The notes beneath the pieces were generated by a model. The model was given only the letters and a program-made list of their open reading frames with translations. It did not search any database and was not told where the DNA came from. The position numbers and the translations under genes were made by a program. From Hallerella sp963652365 (GTDB taxonomy: Bacteria; Fibrobacterota; Fibrobacteria; Fibrobacterales; Fibrobacteraceae), in assembly GCA_963652365.1 (NCBI GenBank), contig CAVJTH010000001.1, positions 163,318 through 227,317 of the forward strand: a stretch of DNA of 64,000 nucleotides, in the 5' to 3' direction. This document shows, piece by piece, positions 16,214 to 25,200 of this stretch (position 1 is the stretch's first letter; every line of letters starts with the position of its first letter).

Positions 16214-17554
16214 AAATTCCCGGACGGCCATTCCGCGCTTGAGTTCGCGGAGAGCCTCTGCCGGGGAGAAAGCCTCTTGCCGCTTGCGCTTTGAGGAACT
16301 CCAGTAGGGCTGAACCTGGAGGCTGTACCCCGCGGTCCGCTTGAATGTCCTGTCGAGAGCCAGTTCGACCGCTTTCTCTCTCGCGGAATCCGCATCGGCG
16401 ATATAAAGGTCCGGTTCTAGCCCATAGAGGTGATAGCTTTGAAAATCCTTGTCGAGGAAAAGGAGCGATGTCGCGATGCCGAATGCGCTGTCGGGCGTTG
16501 TCACGTATGTCTGTCCGATTCCCTTTCCGAAGGAATTGGTTCCGACGACGGGAACCTTTAGGTTCGAAGCGATGGCGGCGGCAAAAAGTTCCGTACAGCT
16601 CGCGCTGCCGCTATCGAGCATCATCACGTAATATCTCCCCGCGCCGATTCCGTCCTTATCGGCGATGATGGCTTGATCGGACGAATCCCTTCCGCTTTTT
16701 CCGGAGTGCCACCGCTTTTCGACGATGACCGTATCGCCGCGCCGGAGAAGCGCCTTGGCCATGCGTTCGCAAAGGTTCACCGATCCGCCTCCGTTTCCGC
16801 GCAAGTCGAGAACCGTCGATTCCGCGCCCTGGGTCTCTTCGAGCGCCGCTTCGAATTCGAGAGCCGTTCCGTCGGAGTCGAATCCGTTTGTCCGTCCGAC
16901 AAATTCCGTGATGCGGATTATCGGGATGTCGCTCGCGGAATCGAGAAAGACCGTCGGCGAGATGACCGCCGTTCTTTCCATTTCGAAGGAGAGCGTATCG
17001 TCGTCACGCTTGACGGTAAAGGCGAAGGAGTCTTTCTTTTGCGCAAGAACCGATCGGTACAGGGAATCGCTTCCGTCGAGCGGAACGCTGTCGAGCGCAA
17101 GAACGACGTCTCCCTTCTGGATGCCCGCCTCGGCTGCCGGTCCAACCCGAAAGACGGTCTTGACCCGAAGCGTCGAATCGAGTTCCATGCCAAACGACTT
17201 GTCCTCGGTATCCGATTCGCCGATCGCCGTGGAAATCGCGGAATAGTAGGCGTGGGGAAAGTATTTCGTGAGAGGGTCCGACATCGAAGCGTACATCACG
17301 AGTACGTCCGCGACGTCTGCATACTTTGCGTTGATAAGCGCGATTGCCGGGCTTTCCAGATAGGTTTCGGAATCTTCGAGCTCTTCCGCGGACTTGTAGT
17401 AATAATAGTAGAGAAAGGAATAGTTGAACCGGAATTCCCTGCTCGCTTCCGAAGAGACCTTGACGGACGTCGCGACGGTATCGGTCGAGCATCCGGAAAG
17501 AGATGCCGCTATGGCGAAAAGCGTCACCGCAAGAAAGGTCTTGCCCCCGATCAT
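16202..17554 (-). CDS. S41 family (C-terminal processing) serine protease lipoprotein
   Basis: 450 residues with a lipoprotein signal (MIGGKTFLAVTLFAIAASLS, then GC). A short Tyr run (LYYYYYKSAEELEDSE) precedes the N-terminal helical part. A PDZ domain lies near 120-195 (VGPAAEAGIQKGDVVLALDS). The S41 catalytic core follows: VLDLRGNGGGSVNLCERMAK, the nucleophile Ser in MLDSGSASCTELFAAAI, and the general-base Lys in GTNSFGKGIGQT. These proteases trim or degrade periplasmic proteins at their C-termini. It lies 4 nt after the LRR gene, same strand, so a two-gene operon is likely. The Ser-Lys dyad is intact. Confidence 0.93.
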   Translation of the reverse strand: MIGGKTFLAVTLFAIAASLSGCSTDTVATSVKVSSEASREFRFNYSFLYYYYYKSAEELEDSETYLESPAIALINAKYADVADVLVMYASMSDPLTKYFPHAYYSAISTAIGESDTEDKSFGMELDSTLRVKTVFRVGPAAEAGIQKGDVVLALDSVPLDGSDSLYRSVLAQKKDSFAFTVKRDDDTLSFEMERTAVISPTVFLDSASDIPIIRITEFVGRTNGFDSDGTALEFEAALEETQGAESTVLDLRGNGGGSVNLCERMAKALLRRGDTVIVEKRWHSGKSGRDSSDQAIIADKDGIGAGRYYVMMLDSGSASCTELFAAAIASNLKVPVVGTNSFGKGIGQTYVTTPDSAFGIATSLLFLDKDFQSYHLYGLEPDLYIADADSAREKAVELALDRTFKRTAGYSLQVQPYWSSSKRKRQEAFSPAEALRELKRGMAVREFSEP

Positions 17555-17558
17555 ATCG

Positions 17559-18311
17559 CTACGAATCGATTTTCAGGCCTTGCTTGCTTTCGAGAACCTT
17601 TGGGAGCGAACCCGAAAGAGGATTGTTCACCAGGGAAAGCAGCTTGAGCGAGGAGCATTCGGAAAGCTCTTCCGGAATGGCGTCCAGTTCGTTTTCGTCG
17701 AGGATCAGCTCGCGAAGCTTTTGCAGCTTGCCGATGGAGGCCGGCAGGGCGACCAGGTTGTTTCCCGAAAGCATCAGGAATTCCAGGCTTTCGAGTTCCC
17801 CGATGCTCGCGGGGATCGTCGAAAGGTCGTTGTTGTCGAGGTAGAGCTTTTCGAGGCGTTTCATCTTTCCCAGGGTTTCGGGAATCCGGGAGAGCATGTT
17901 GTCGTGCAGGGAAAGTTTTTCCACGTTTTCCCAGCTGCCGATCTCGTCGGGCAGCCCGAGCAGCTGGTTCTTCGCGATGTTCACCGTTTTCAGGTTCCGA
18001 AGCGCGCCGATTTGCCCGGGAAGCTCGGACAGGCTGTTGTAGCCCAGATACAGGTTCTCGAGACCCGAAAGCTCGGCAATCGTTTCGGGAAGCTCCATCA
18101 AGTCGTTTTCGCTGACGGAAAGACTCTTGAGATTCCTAAGGCGGCCGATTTCGTCGGGCAGTTCCACGAGGAGGTTCTGGTCGAGGACGAGTTCCTCTAG
18201 ATCTTCGAGTTCGAAGAGTTGCGACGGGAGAAGGCGCAGGTGCATTCCCGCAAGATCCAGTTTCTTCGCTTTTTCGGCTTTCGCCTTGGCAATGACTTCG
18301 AGAAGATTCAT
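17559..18311 (-). CDS. leucine-rich repeat protein
   Basis: 250 residues with no signal peptide, so probably cytoplasmic. From about residue 20 to 235 there are about nine LRR units of 22-23 residues on the pattern LxxLxxLxLxxNxLxxLPxxIG, for example GALRNLKTVNIAKNQLLGLP and GRLRNLKSLSVSENDLMELP. LRRs bind proteins; no enzyme domain is attached. GGAG lies at good distance before the ATG. The S41 protease follows 4 nt downstream. No specific partner can be read from the sequence. Confidence 0.93.
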   Translation of the reverse strand: MNLLEVIAKAKAEKAKKLDLAGMHLRLLPSQLFELEDLEELVLDQNLLVELPDEIGRLRNLKSLSVSENDLMELPETIAELSGLENLYLGYNSLSELPGQIGALRNLKTVNIAKNQLLGLPDEIGSWENVEKLSLHDNMLSRIPETLGKMKRLEKLYLDNNDLSTIPASIGELESLEFLMLSGNNLVALPASIGKLQKLRELILDENELDAIPEELSECSSLKLLSLVNNPLSGSLPKVLESKQGLKIDS

Positions 18312-18653
18312 GATATCGACTCCGTTTTTTCAAATGATAGCATTTTTGCGCATTTTGCGGACTTTTTTCGACAAAAGAGGGACTAGTCCGCGTTTTTTCC
18401 GTTTACCTGGGCGCTGAACGGTCGAAACGCGGAGACAAGATGCGCGGGCGAACGTCGGAAACCGGGCAAAGCGCTAACGGCCTGTCCGTCGATGCGTAAA
18501 CGGTATCGTTTTCTTGTAAAAAGGTGATAAAATGCAATTGTAAAAATTTTGAAACATCTTTTTTCGTGGAACATCTCGAAAATAAGTGATATTTTAATTA
18601 TCTATGTACATGCATAGTCAAAACTCCGGGTCCGGAGTTACTAGAGGATTAAA
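18312..18653. other. 342-nt divergent intergenic region, LRR / AIPR genes
   Basis: No gene seen. The left half is GC-rich, the right half (18530-18610) AT-rich with TATTTTAATTATC-like promoter stretches, followed by palindromic sequences and an AGAGGA ribosome site before the AIPR start. It must carry promoters for both genes. Confidence 0.6.
18622..18639. promoter_or_regulatory. palindromic operator-like site before the AIPR gene
   Basis: AACTCCGG (18622-18629), GT, CCGGAGTT (18632-18639): an 8-bp perfect dyad with a 2-nt spacer, 14 nt before the AIPR start. ATGTACAT and ATGCAT palindromes lie just upstream (18603-18616). The position fits a repressor site over the start of transcription, or a 5' hairpin close to the ribosome site. 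Confidence 0.55.
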
Positions 18654-20537
18654 ATGGAACTGACGAAAGCGCAAGAACGTAGACTTTCTTTTGTGGCCAG
18701 CTTGCTGAGCTTGAACCCGAACGATCCGACTGACCGCATCAAGGCTTTAAGGCATTTGAACCTGGATGAAGAAGGATGTTTCCACGGATTCCAGTATTCC
18801 CAGGGATTCCTCGAGATTTTCATTTTTATTGACGAATCGACCCCGCTCGAAAAGGCCGTTCACAACCTGGCGCACGACTTGAAGCAGCTCCAGATAGCCG
18901 TTTTCCGCACGAGCGATCCGGACAATTCGTTTTTCATGTCGCTGCGCGAAGAAGCCGATCCGTGGGACGTCATCAAGATGGACGCTCCGGACACGGACGA
19001 CGACGGCGACCAGCCGGCGAGCCGCCCCTACATGGAAACCCTTGAAATCACGGTGCTCCGTACGCTTTCGAGCCGCTACGTGACCGATGCGGAAATGGAA
19101 CGCACGCTCAAGGACATGCGCCGCAAGCTGAACATCTGGAAATCCGAAGTGCGCGCCAAGCTGGAAATCCGCGCGGAACACGACGACTTGGCAAAGGATT
19201 TTCGCAACAACGACGACAAGCTCGACATCGTGATGCAGGACGAGCCTCTTCACATGACGAGCAAGAGTGGCGAGCTCTTTGTCGGATTCTGCCCGATCCG
19301 CACCATTTTCGACTATCACCAGTCGCTCGGCAAGCGTCTCAAGACGAAGCACAACATGGCGATCGTTTCGAGCAACATCCGCACGTATCTCGGAAACCTG
19401 ACGCATACCAACGCGGCTCTGATCGACGCGTTCCAGGAAATGGAAAAGGCGAACGATGCGAGCGACTTCCCGTTTCTCCACAACGGCATGACGCTTACGG
19501 GAGACGATCTGCGGTTGAAGGACCGCGACGGCAAGAAGGTTCTCCAGATCGAGCGTCCAAAGATCATCAACGGGGCGCAGTCGCTATTTACGTATGAAAG
19601 CTATTTCAAGAAGAGCAAGAATCCGGTGAATCCGTTCGTGCTGATCAAGGTCGTGGTGCCGTATCCCGACGCGGATGCGTTCTTGCGCCAGGTGACGATG
19701 GCGAACAACCGTCAAAATCCGGTGTTCAGCTATCATCTTCGCGCTGCGGACGACTTGCAGTTCTTCATTTGGCAACGCTACCAGGAAGAAGGCTTTACCT
19801 ACGTCTATAAGGATGGTGTACGCCTGAAGGCGCGCACGCGCAAGCTCGAAGTCCGCATGAGACCGGAACTTGCGAAAACGCTTTTCATGATGGACGGCAA
19901 GATTTCCGAAAGCCGTTCCTCGGATTGCATCTTTGACAAGGAAAGTCTCTACCAGCATTGCTTCGGAGCGTTTCTCCGGGTTTCTCCCGACAAGGAGCGC
20001 GACTTTGTACGCAAGACGATTGCCTACACGAAGGCTTGGCAGCTTCTTACCCGGCTTCCGATCAAGAACCGAAACGTCGTTCCGGGAAAGGGAGTCTCGA
20101 TCGAGGCGAACGATGCGAACCCGCTCACGCGCATCACGTGGAACGGTCGCCTGGAAGACAAGTTCCTCTTCCGCAGCGCGGTCCGCGATGTCGTCGTCGC
20201 GATAGCCCTTCGCCACTGGCTCGTCTATGGGAATCCCATCCAGGACTTTGAATACCTGGTCGTCAACGAAATCGACTTCAACAATTCGCTGCTCAAGTAT
20301 GCGTCGCATATCTACGGCGACTATCTGAAATCGATTCTCGTGAACGAGTTCAAGGACAACAAGGATTACTACGACACGATCACCACGGTCGATAAGGATT
20401 CCGGCGAAAACGTCGAGCGTCGGCTGTGGAAGGGTTTCGGAACGACCGCGACATACGACAAGATCATGCAGATGCTCGTCGCGAAGGACAAGTCCTGGGA
20501 AAAATGCCTGGGCGACATCGATGTCTTTCTGAATTGA
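18654..20537 (+). CDS. AIPR family (abortive infection phage resistance) protein
   Basis: 627 residues. The conserved AIPR core is visible: AIVSSNIRTYLGNLTHTN near 240, FPFLHNGMTLTGDDL near 275, IERPKIINGAQSLFTYES near 300, and FVLIKVVVPYPD then VTMANNRQNPV near 325-355. The N-terminal 220 residues contain an acidic loop (DAPDTDDDGD). AIPR proteins were defined from a lactococcal abortive infection gene; biochemistry is little known, and a nuclease link has been proposed. Base use is like the neighbouring core genes, so it is not a recent arrival. It is monocistronic, behind a palindrome and before a strong terminator. Confidence 0.85.
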   Translation: MELTKAQERRLSFVASLLSLNPNDPTDRIKALRHLNLDEEGCFHGFQYSQGFLEIFIFIDESTPLEKAVHNLAHDLKQLQIAVFRTSDPDNSFFMSLREEADPWDVIKMDAPDTDDDGDQPASRPYMETLEITVLRTLSSRYVTDAEMERTLKDMRRKLNIWKSEVRAKLEIRAEHDDLAKDFRNNDDKLDIVMQDEPLHMTSKSGELFVGFCPIRTIFDYHQSLGKRLKTKHNMAIVSSNIRTYLGNLTHTNAALIDAFQEMEKANDASDFPFLHNGMTLTGDDLRLKDRDGKKVLQIERPKIINGAQSLFTYESYFKKSKNPVNPFVLIKVVVPYPDADAFLRQVTMANNRQNPVFSYHLRAADDLQFFIWQRYQEEGFTYVYKDGVRLKARTRKLEVRMRPELAKTLFMMDGKISESRSSDCIFDKESLYQHCFGAFLRVSPDKERDFVRKTIAYTKAWQLLTRLPIKNRNVVPGKGVSIEANDANPLTRITWNGRLEDKFLFRSAVRDVVVAIALRHWLVYGNPIQDFEYLVVNEIDFNNSLLKYASHIYGDYLKSILVNEFKDNKDYYDTITTVDKDSGENVERRLWKGFGTTATYDKIMQMLVAKDKSWEKCLGDIDVFLN

Positions 20538-20560
20538 TTTTCGCTGTTCTCCTGTGAGCG

Positions 20561-20590
20561 AAAAAGGTCCGAAGCGATTCGGACCTTTTT
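20561..20590 (+). terminator. rho-independent terminator after the AIPR gene
   Basis: AAAGGTCCGAA (20563-20573), loop GCGA, TTCGGACCTTT (20578-20588), then T. Perfect 11-bp stem. Confidence 0.92.
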
Positions 20591-20605
20591 ATATTTGATG
20601 CCGAT

Positions 20606-21760
20606 ATGGCAAATCTGCTGTTAGCTGTCATTTACGTTTCGTTCGTGAGCCTCGGACTGCCCGATTCGCTTCTCGGCGCGGCATGGCCCTCTATCTATCC
20701 GGACCTGGGAACGTCGATTTCGAGCGCGGGAATCCTTTCGATGATTATCGCGGTGGGGACGGTCGTGTCTTCGCTTCTGAGCGATCGGGTGACGCGTCTT
20801 TGGGGAGCGGGCAAGGTAAACGCCTTTAGCGTTCTCTTGACCGCGGTGGCGCTTTTCGGGTTTTCGACGAGCGGTTCGTTTGGAGAGCTTTGCCTGTGGG
20901 CTATCCCCTATGGACTAGGCGCTGGAGCGGTCGATGCCGCTCTCAACAACTATGTCGCGCTGCATTACAGGAGCCATCACATGAGCTGGCTGCACTGCAT
21001 GTGGGGAATCGGAGCGACTCTCGGACCTTACGCGATGGGTTACGCCCTGTCGCACGAAATGGGCTGGACGGGCGGATATCGGATGATTTCCTTTGTCCAG
21101 CTTGGGCTTGTCGCGATCCTGTTTGCGAGCCTTCCTCTGTGGAAAAGGCATGCGAATCCGGAAAATTCCCGACAGGGTTCGCATCCGCTACCGCTTCGCA
21201 AGGCGCTTGGAATCGCCGGGGCGAAAGAGATTATGCTCTGCTTCTTTTGCTACAGCGCCGTGGAGCAGACGACGGGGCTTTGGGCGGCGAGCTATCTGAA
21301 TGGAGCGCGCGGGTTTTCGGCGGAGATTTCGGCGACGTTTGCCGGGCTTTTCTTTGTGGGGATAACGGTGGGACGCGCTCTTTCGGGTTTTGCGACGATG
21401 CGGTTTTCCGATGACCGGATGATCCGGCTGGGAATCGGCCTGATCGCCTGCGGAATCGTTTTCTTGCTCTTGCCCGTGAATGCGCTTTCTCTCGCGGGAC
21501 TTGTCGTCATCGGGCTTGGCTGTGCGCCGGTCTATCCCTGCATCATCCATTCGACGCCGGCGCGTTTCGGGGCGGAAAATTCTCTTGCCTTTGTCGGAAT
21601 CCAGATGGCGAGCGCCTATATCGGGACGACTCTGATGCCCCCGCTGTTTGGGCTTGTCGCGAGGAATTTCAGCATTTCCCTGTTGCCCGTGTATTTAATC
21701 CTTTTCCTGTCGCTTATGTTCTGCATGCACTCGAAATTGACGAGAATCACCCGGAAATGA
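20606..21760 (+). CDS. MFS transporter
   Basis: 384 residues, about 12 hydrophobic segments. It begins MANLLLAVIYVSFVSLGLPD followed by SLLGAAWPSIYPDL, the pattern of the FucP/sugar-like MFS clade. The cytoplasmic loop motif between segments 2 and 3 is SDRVTRLWGAGKV (compare GxLaDrxGrkk). A loop rich in charged residues (KRHANPENSRQGSHPLP) lies in the middle. Substrate unknown. Monocistronic; the 456-nt gap after it is noncoding. It begins 16 nt after the AIPR terminator, so its promoter must overlap that terminator. Confidence 0.88.
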   Translation: MANLLLAVIYVSFVSLGLPDSLLGAAWPSIYPDLGTSISSAGILSMIIAVGTVVSSLLSDRVTRLWGAGKVNAFSVLLTAVALFGFSTSGSFGELCLWAIPYGLGAGAVDAALNNYVALHYRSHHMSWLHCMWGIGATLGPYAMGYALSHEMGWTGGYRMISFVQLGLVAILFASLPLWKRHANPENSRQGSHPLPLRKALGIAGAKEIMLCFFCYSAVEQTTGLWAASYLNGARGFSAEISATFAGLFFVGITVGRALSGFATMRFSDDRMIRLGIGLIACGIVFLLLPVNALSLAGLVVIGLGCAPVYPCIIHSTPARFGAENSLAFVGIQMASAYIGTTLMPPLFGLVARNFSISLLPVYLILFLSLMFCMHSKLTRITRK

Positions 21761-21935
21761 TTGTCGCCAAGCGAGCTTTTGTTTTCTGCCGAAAGGCTTT
21801 GTCGTTGCACGTCTAGGCTTTTTCGCGAAGCGACCTGTTTCCGCCTGGCGGCGGCGGGAGCGCCTGCCCGGCGAGGGGCTTGTTCAGAGCTTAGTGGATA
21901 GTGATTAGTGCATAGAATTCACAGCGGTCCGCTTT

Positions 21936-22020
21936 GCGTTAGAACCTAGACGTTTGCGAATCTCAGCTCTAAGATCTAAGTTCTAAGCTCTGCGTTAAAG
22001 CCTAGACATTCGCGGAACTC
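21936..22020. repeat. imperfect 29-bp direct repeat
   Basis: Units at 21936-21964 and 21992-22020 both start GCGTTA, share CCTAGAC in the middle and end CTC; about 23 of 29 bases agree. Between them TCTAAG occurs three times. This looks like a decayed intergenic repeat element. Confidence 0.6.
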
Positions 22021-22067
22021 CACACTCCACTGATTCCTGATTCCTCTCGACTCGGTGCTAAGCTCTG

Positions 22068-22076
22068 CCCCCCCCC
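22068..22076. repeat. homopolymer of nine C upstream of sprA
   Basis: Nine consecutive C at 22068-22076, about 140 nt before the sprA start. Such tracts are prone to slippage. Confidence 0.9.
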
Positions 22077-22216
22077 TTGTCGCTTGGGCGGAACAAAACA
22101 AACGGAGTGAAAATTATTACTTTCTATCGGCTTTTTATGGGCGGAAAAGCGTTTTTTCTGTATTTTGGAAAACGTTTTCGCCCTGCGTGTATGAAGATGT
22201 CCGGATCGGAAAGAAA

Positions 22217-25200
22217 ATGAAAAGGCTTCTAGCCGCCTTAGCCCTGTTGGTCGCGCTGTCTCCTGCCGAGCCGGCGGATTCCGCCGTGTCCGAAAAGTCC
22301 GCGGATTCGGGCAAGAGTTCCGTCCAGTATCTTCCGCTCCCTCCAAACGTGACTCCGCTTTCGGATCTGGTCCCGAAGAGCGGCGTGGGCCAGAGCGGCC
22401 ATCTGATGAATCCCCCGAAGAGCGAACGGTTCGAGCACGACATCGACTTCGAAAACCGCGAAATGGAGGTTTCCAAGAAGTACGTGAACCCGATCAGCCG
22501 CGATACGGCGGAAATGTGGTCCGCGACCTATCCCGAAATCGCATCCTACGTCTCGGACATGTACGACATCGGGTTTAACCGCCTGTGGCTGAATTCCTTT
22601 GCCGGGCAGAAGGACGGCGGCTATGCCGCTCCGGAAGGCGCTACGCTCTACGACATCGACATTCCCATCAATATGCCTTCGTGGATGAAGGATTTTGGGC
22701 TGGACAAGCCAAAGCTCCTGTTGCAGGGGACGATGGACATTCGGCTTTCGGGTCGCGGCGAAAAGGACGACGCTCCGGGCAGCACCAAGGACAACCTGTT
22801 CCCCAGTCCGACGCTTTCCTATGACCCGAGCTTTATGGTGAAGGGAAAGATCGGTCCGTATATCACCGTGGAAGTGAACAATGTGGAAAGCGGTCTCGGG
22901 GCGAAGAACCAGATTCGGGTCGTGTACGAGGAATCCTACAAGGACGAATTCGAGGACTACATCTTGCAGCGTATCGAGGCGGGCACGACGTCGCTTGCGC
23001 TTTCCGGAACGGAACTCACGGGATATTCCGAAAATCACAAGGGCCTGTTTGGCATCAAGGCGGAGTGGAAGCTCGGGGACTGGCGACTGACGACGATCGC
23101 TTCGCAGGATGGCGGAAGCCAGGAAAAGTACACGATCAATGCGAGCACGAGCACGACGGAATTCCAGATTCAGGACAAGCAGTTCATCGCCTACCGTTAC
23201 TACTTCCTGAACCAGGAAGCGCGGAGCAATTACGTCAGTGCGGGGCTTGCCGGACGCAGCACGTCTCCGTATGCGGCGACGAACCTGAAGCTTTACCGTC
23301 GCGCACCGACCAATACGACGACGAATGTCGTGGAAAACATCACGGCGGTCTATGTGACGCCTTCGGGTGCGCGCATCGAGAAAAAGATCGACCGCCTGGT
23401 TCCGATGTCCGTGAACGACTATTCCTACGACAGCAAGACGGGTATCGTGAAAGTGCTCGGGGCGAACAAGAATACGCTCATCGCGGCGAGCTTCTCGGAC
23501 GACGGCACGGGTCGCTCCGGAACGACCGTGAACAACAATTCGAGCGTTGTCCTCATCCAGTGGGACGCGACGCTTTCGGAACTCGAAGGCATCGACAAGC
23601 TGATGCTCCGGAACGTCTATTCGGTCGGAATCTCGGACGAAAGTTCTTCGAGCTTCGTGCTACGCCTCAAGAACAAGGCGGGCGTTTCGAGTTCCTACCT
23701 GAAGACTCTCGGCCTTGTCGATTCGACGACGGGAACTGTCTTGACCGGCGACGCGACGATTTTCAAGAAGGACGCTTCGGGCTCCTACACGGGCGAAATG
23801 TGGCTGCCTTGCCGCCCGCTATCGTGGTATTCCGGAGCGAACTCTTCGGCGCGAGCGCGGGAAAACTGCCTGGAACCCTTCCGAAACGTGGACTCTTCCG
23901 CGGCCATGGCGAACCTCTATACGCTTCCCGTCGCGAACATCGCTTCTCGATACACGAACCGCTTCTACTTCGAAAGCGTCGGCAAGAGACGCAATTCGGT
24001 CATCAGCGTGCGCGATCCGAATTCGAGCTATTCCGTGAGCGCCGGCAGCTGCATGGACATTTCGGAAGGTTCCGAAAAGCTGAAGGCCGGTTCGACGGTC
24101 CTCACCCGCGGCGTAGATTACGACGTGAACTACGAACTGGGGCAGATCGAGCTTCTGAGCGAGACCGCCCTCGATCCGAACAAGGAAATCTCGGTGGAAT
24201 TCGAATGCGAGCCTTTGTTCGAAATCGACAACAAGGTGCTGCTCGGCGCCCGCGCGGAACTTCCCCTTTCGCGGTATGGATTTGGAAACGGGTCGCTCTT
24301 CGGCTTGACGGCTCTCTACAAGAGCCAGAGCACGACCGCTTCGACGCCGACGCTCGGGAGCGAGCCTTATTCGAGCTTCCTCTGGGGCATGAACCTTCGC
24401 TTGCAGGACACGACGAAGTGGATGACGGACGCGGTGAACTGGATTCCCGGAATCGAGACGAAGGCGGCTTCGAACTGGCGATTCGAAACGGAATTCGCGA
24501 GCAGCTACCACGATGCGAACACGAGCAGCGGAAAGACGGCGCTTCTCGAAGATTTCGAAAGCAGCGAATCGGGACTGGTCTATCCGCTGTCGAGGCTTTC
24601 GTGGTACATGGCTTCGCCTCCGGGGGGAGTCGATACGGACCCGAGCACATACATCGAAAGCCAGGATTACAAGCACAAGGGCGAGTTTATCTGGCACAGC
24701 AACAACACGGTCCTTTACAAGCACATCTATCCGACGGTCGGGAACAGCGATGTCGACAACCAGCGCCTGACGGTCTTGAAGCTCACGCTCCGCCCGAACG
24801 ACAACCTGATGGGGAACAGCTGGGGCGGCATCATGCGACCGAACTCGAGCTACTACCAGGATCTGAGCGACATGAAGTACATCGAAGTCGTCGCGCGGGG
24901 AAATGTCGGGAGCATCTTTCTGGACCTGGGGCTTGTGAGCGAAGACCTTTCCATCAATGGAGACGCGCCGAACGGGCAGTATGACGGCGAAAACGACTTG
25001 GGCACGACGACCGCGTTGCACGACAAGGGCCTTGACGGACTTTCCGGCTCGGAGGAGCACCTGACTGTCTGGGATTGCCGCATGAACGGTTGCGTGAGCA
25101 CTGTCAAGACGAGCGCGAATTCCGATGCGACGAATACGGATATCGCGCGGGACAATTTTGACGATGACCTGGACGACGAAAGCGATCCGCCGGTCGCCAT

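Larger units (their letters stand above)
21761..22216. other. 456-nt noncoding region before sprA
   Basis: No convincing gene. It contains short degenerate direct repeats (21936-22020), several TCTAAG words around 21968-21990, and a run of nine C. An open frame enters from 22055 but lacks protein-like features until the SprA signal peptide at 22217. The sprA promoter should lie between 22080 and 22200. Confidence 0.6.
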
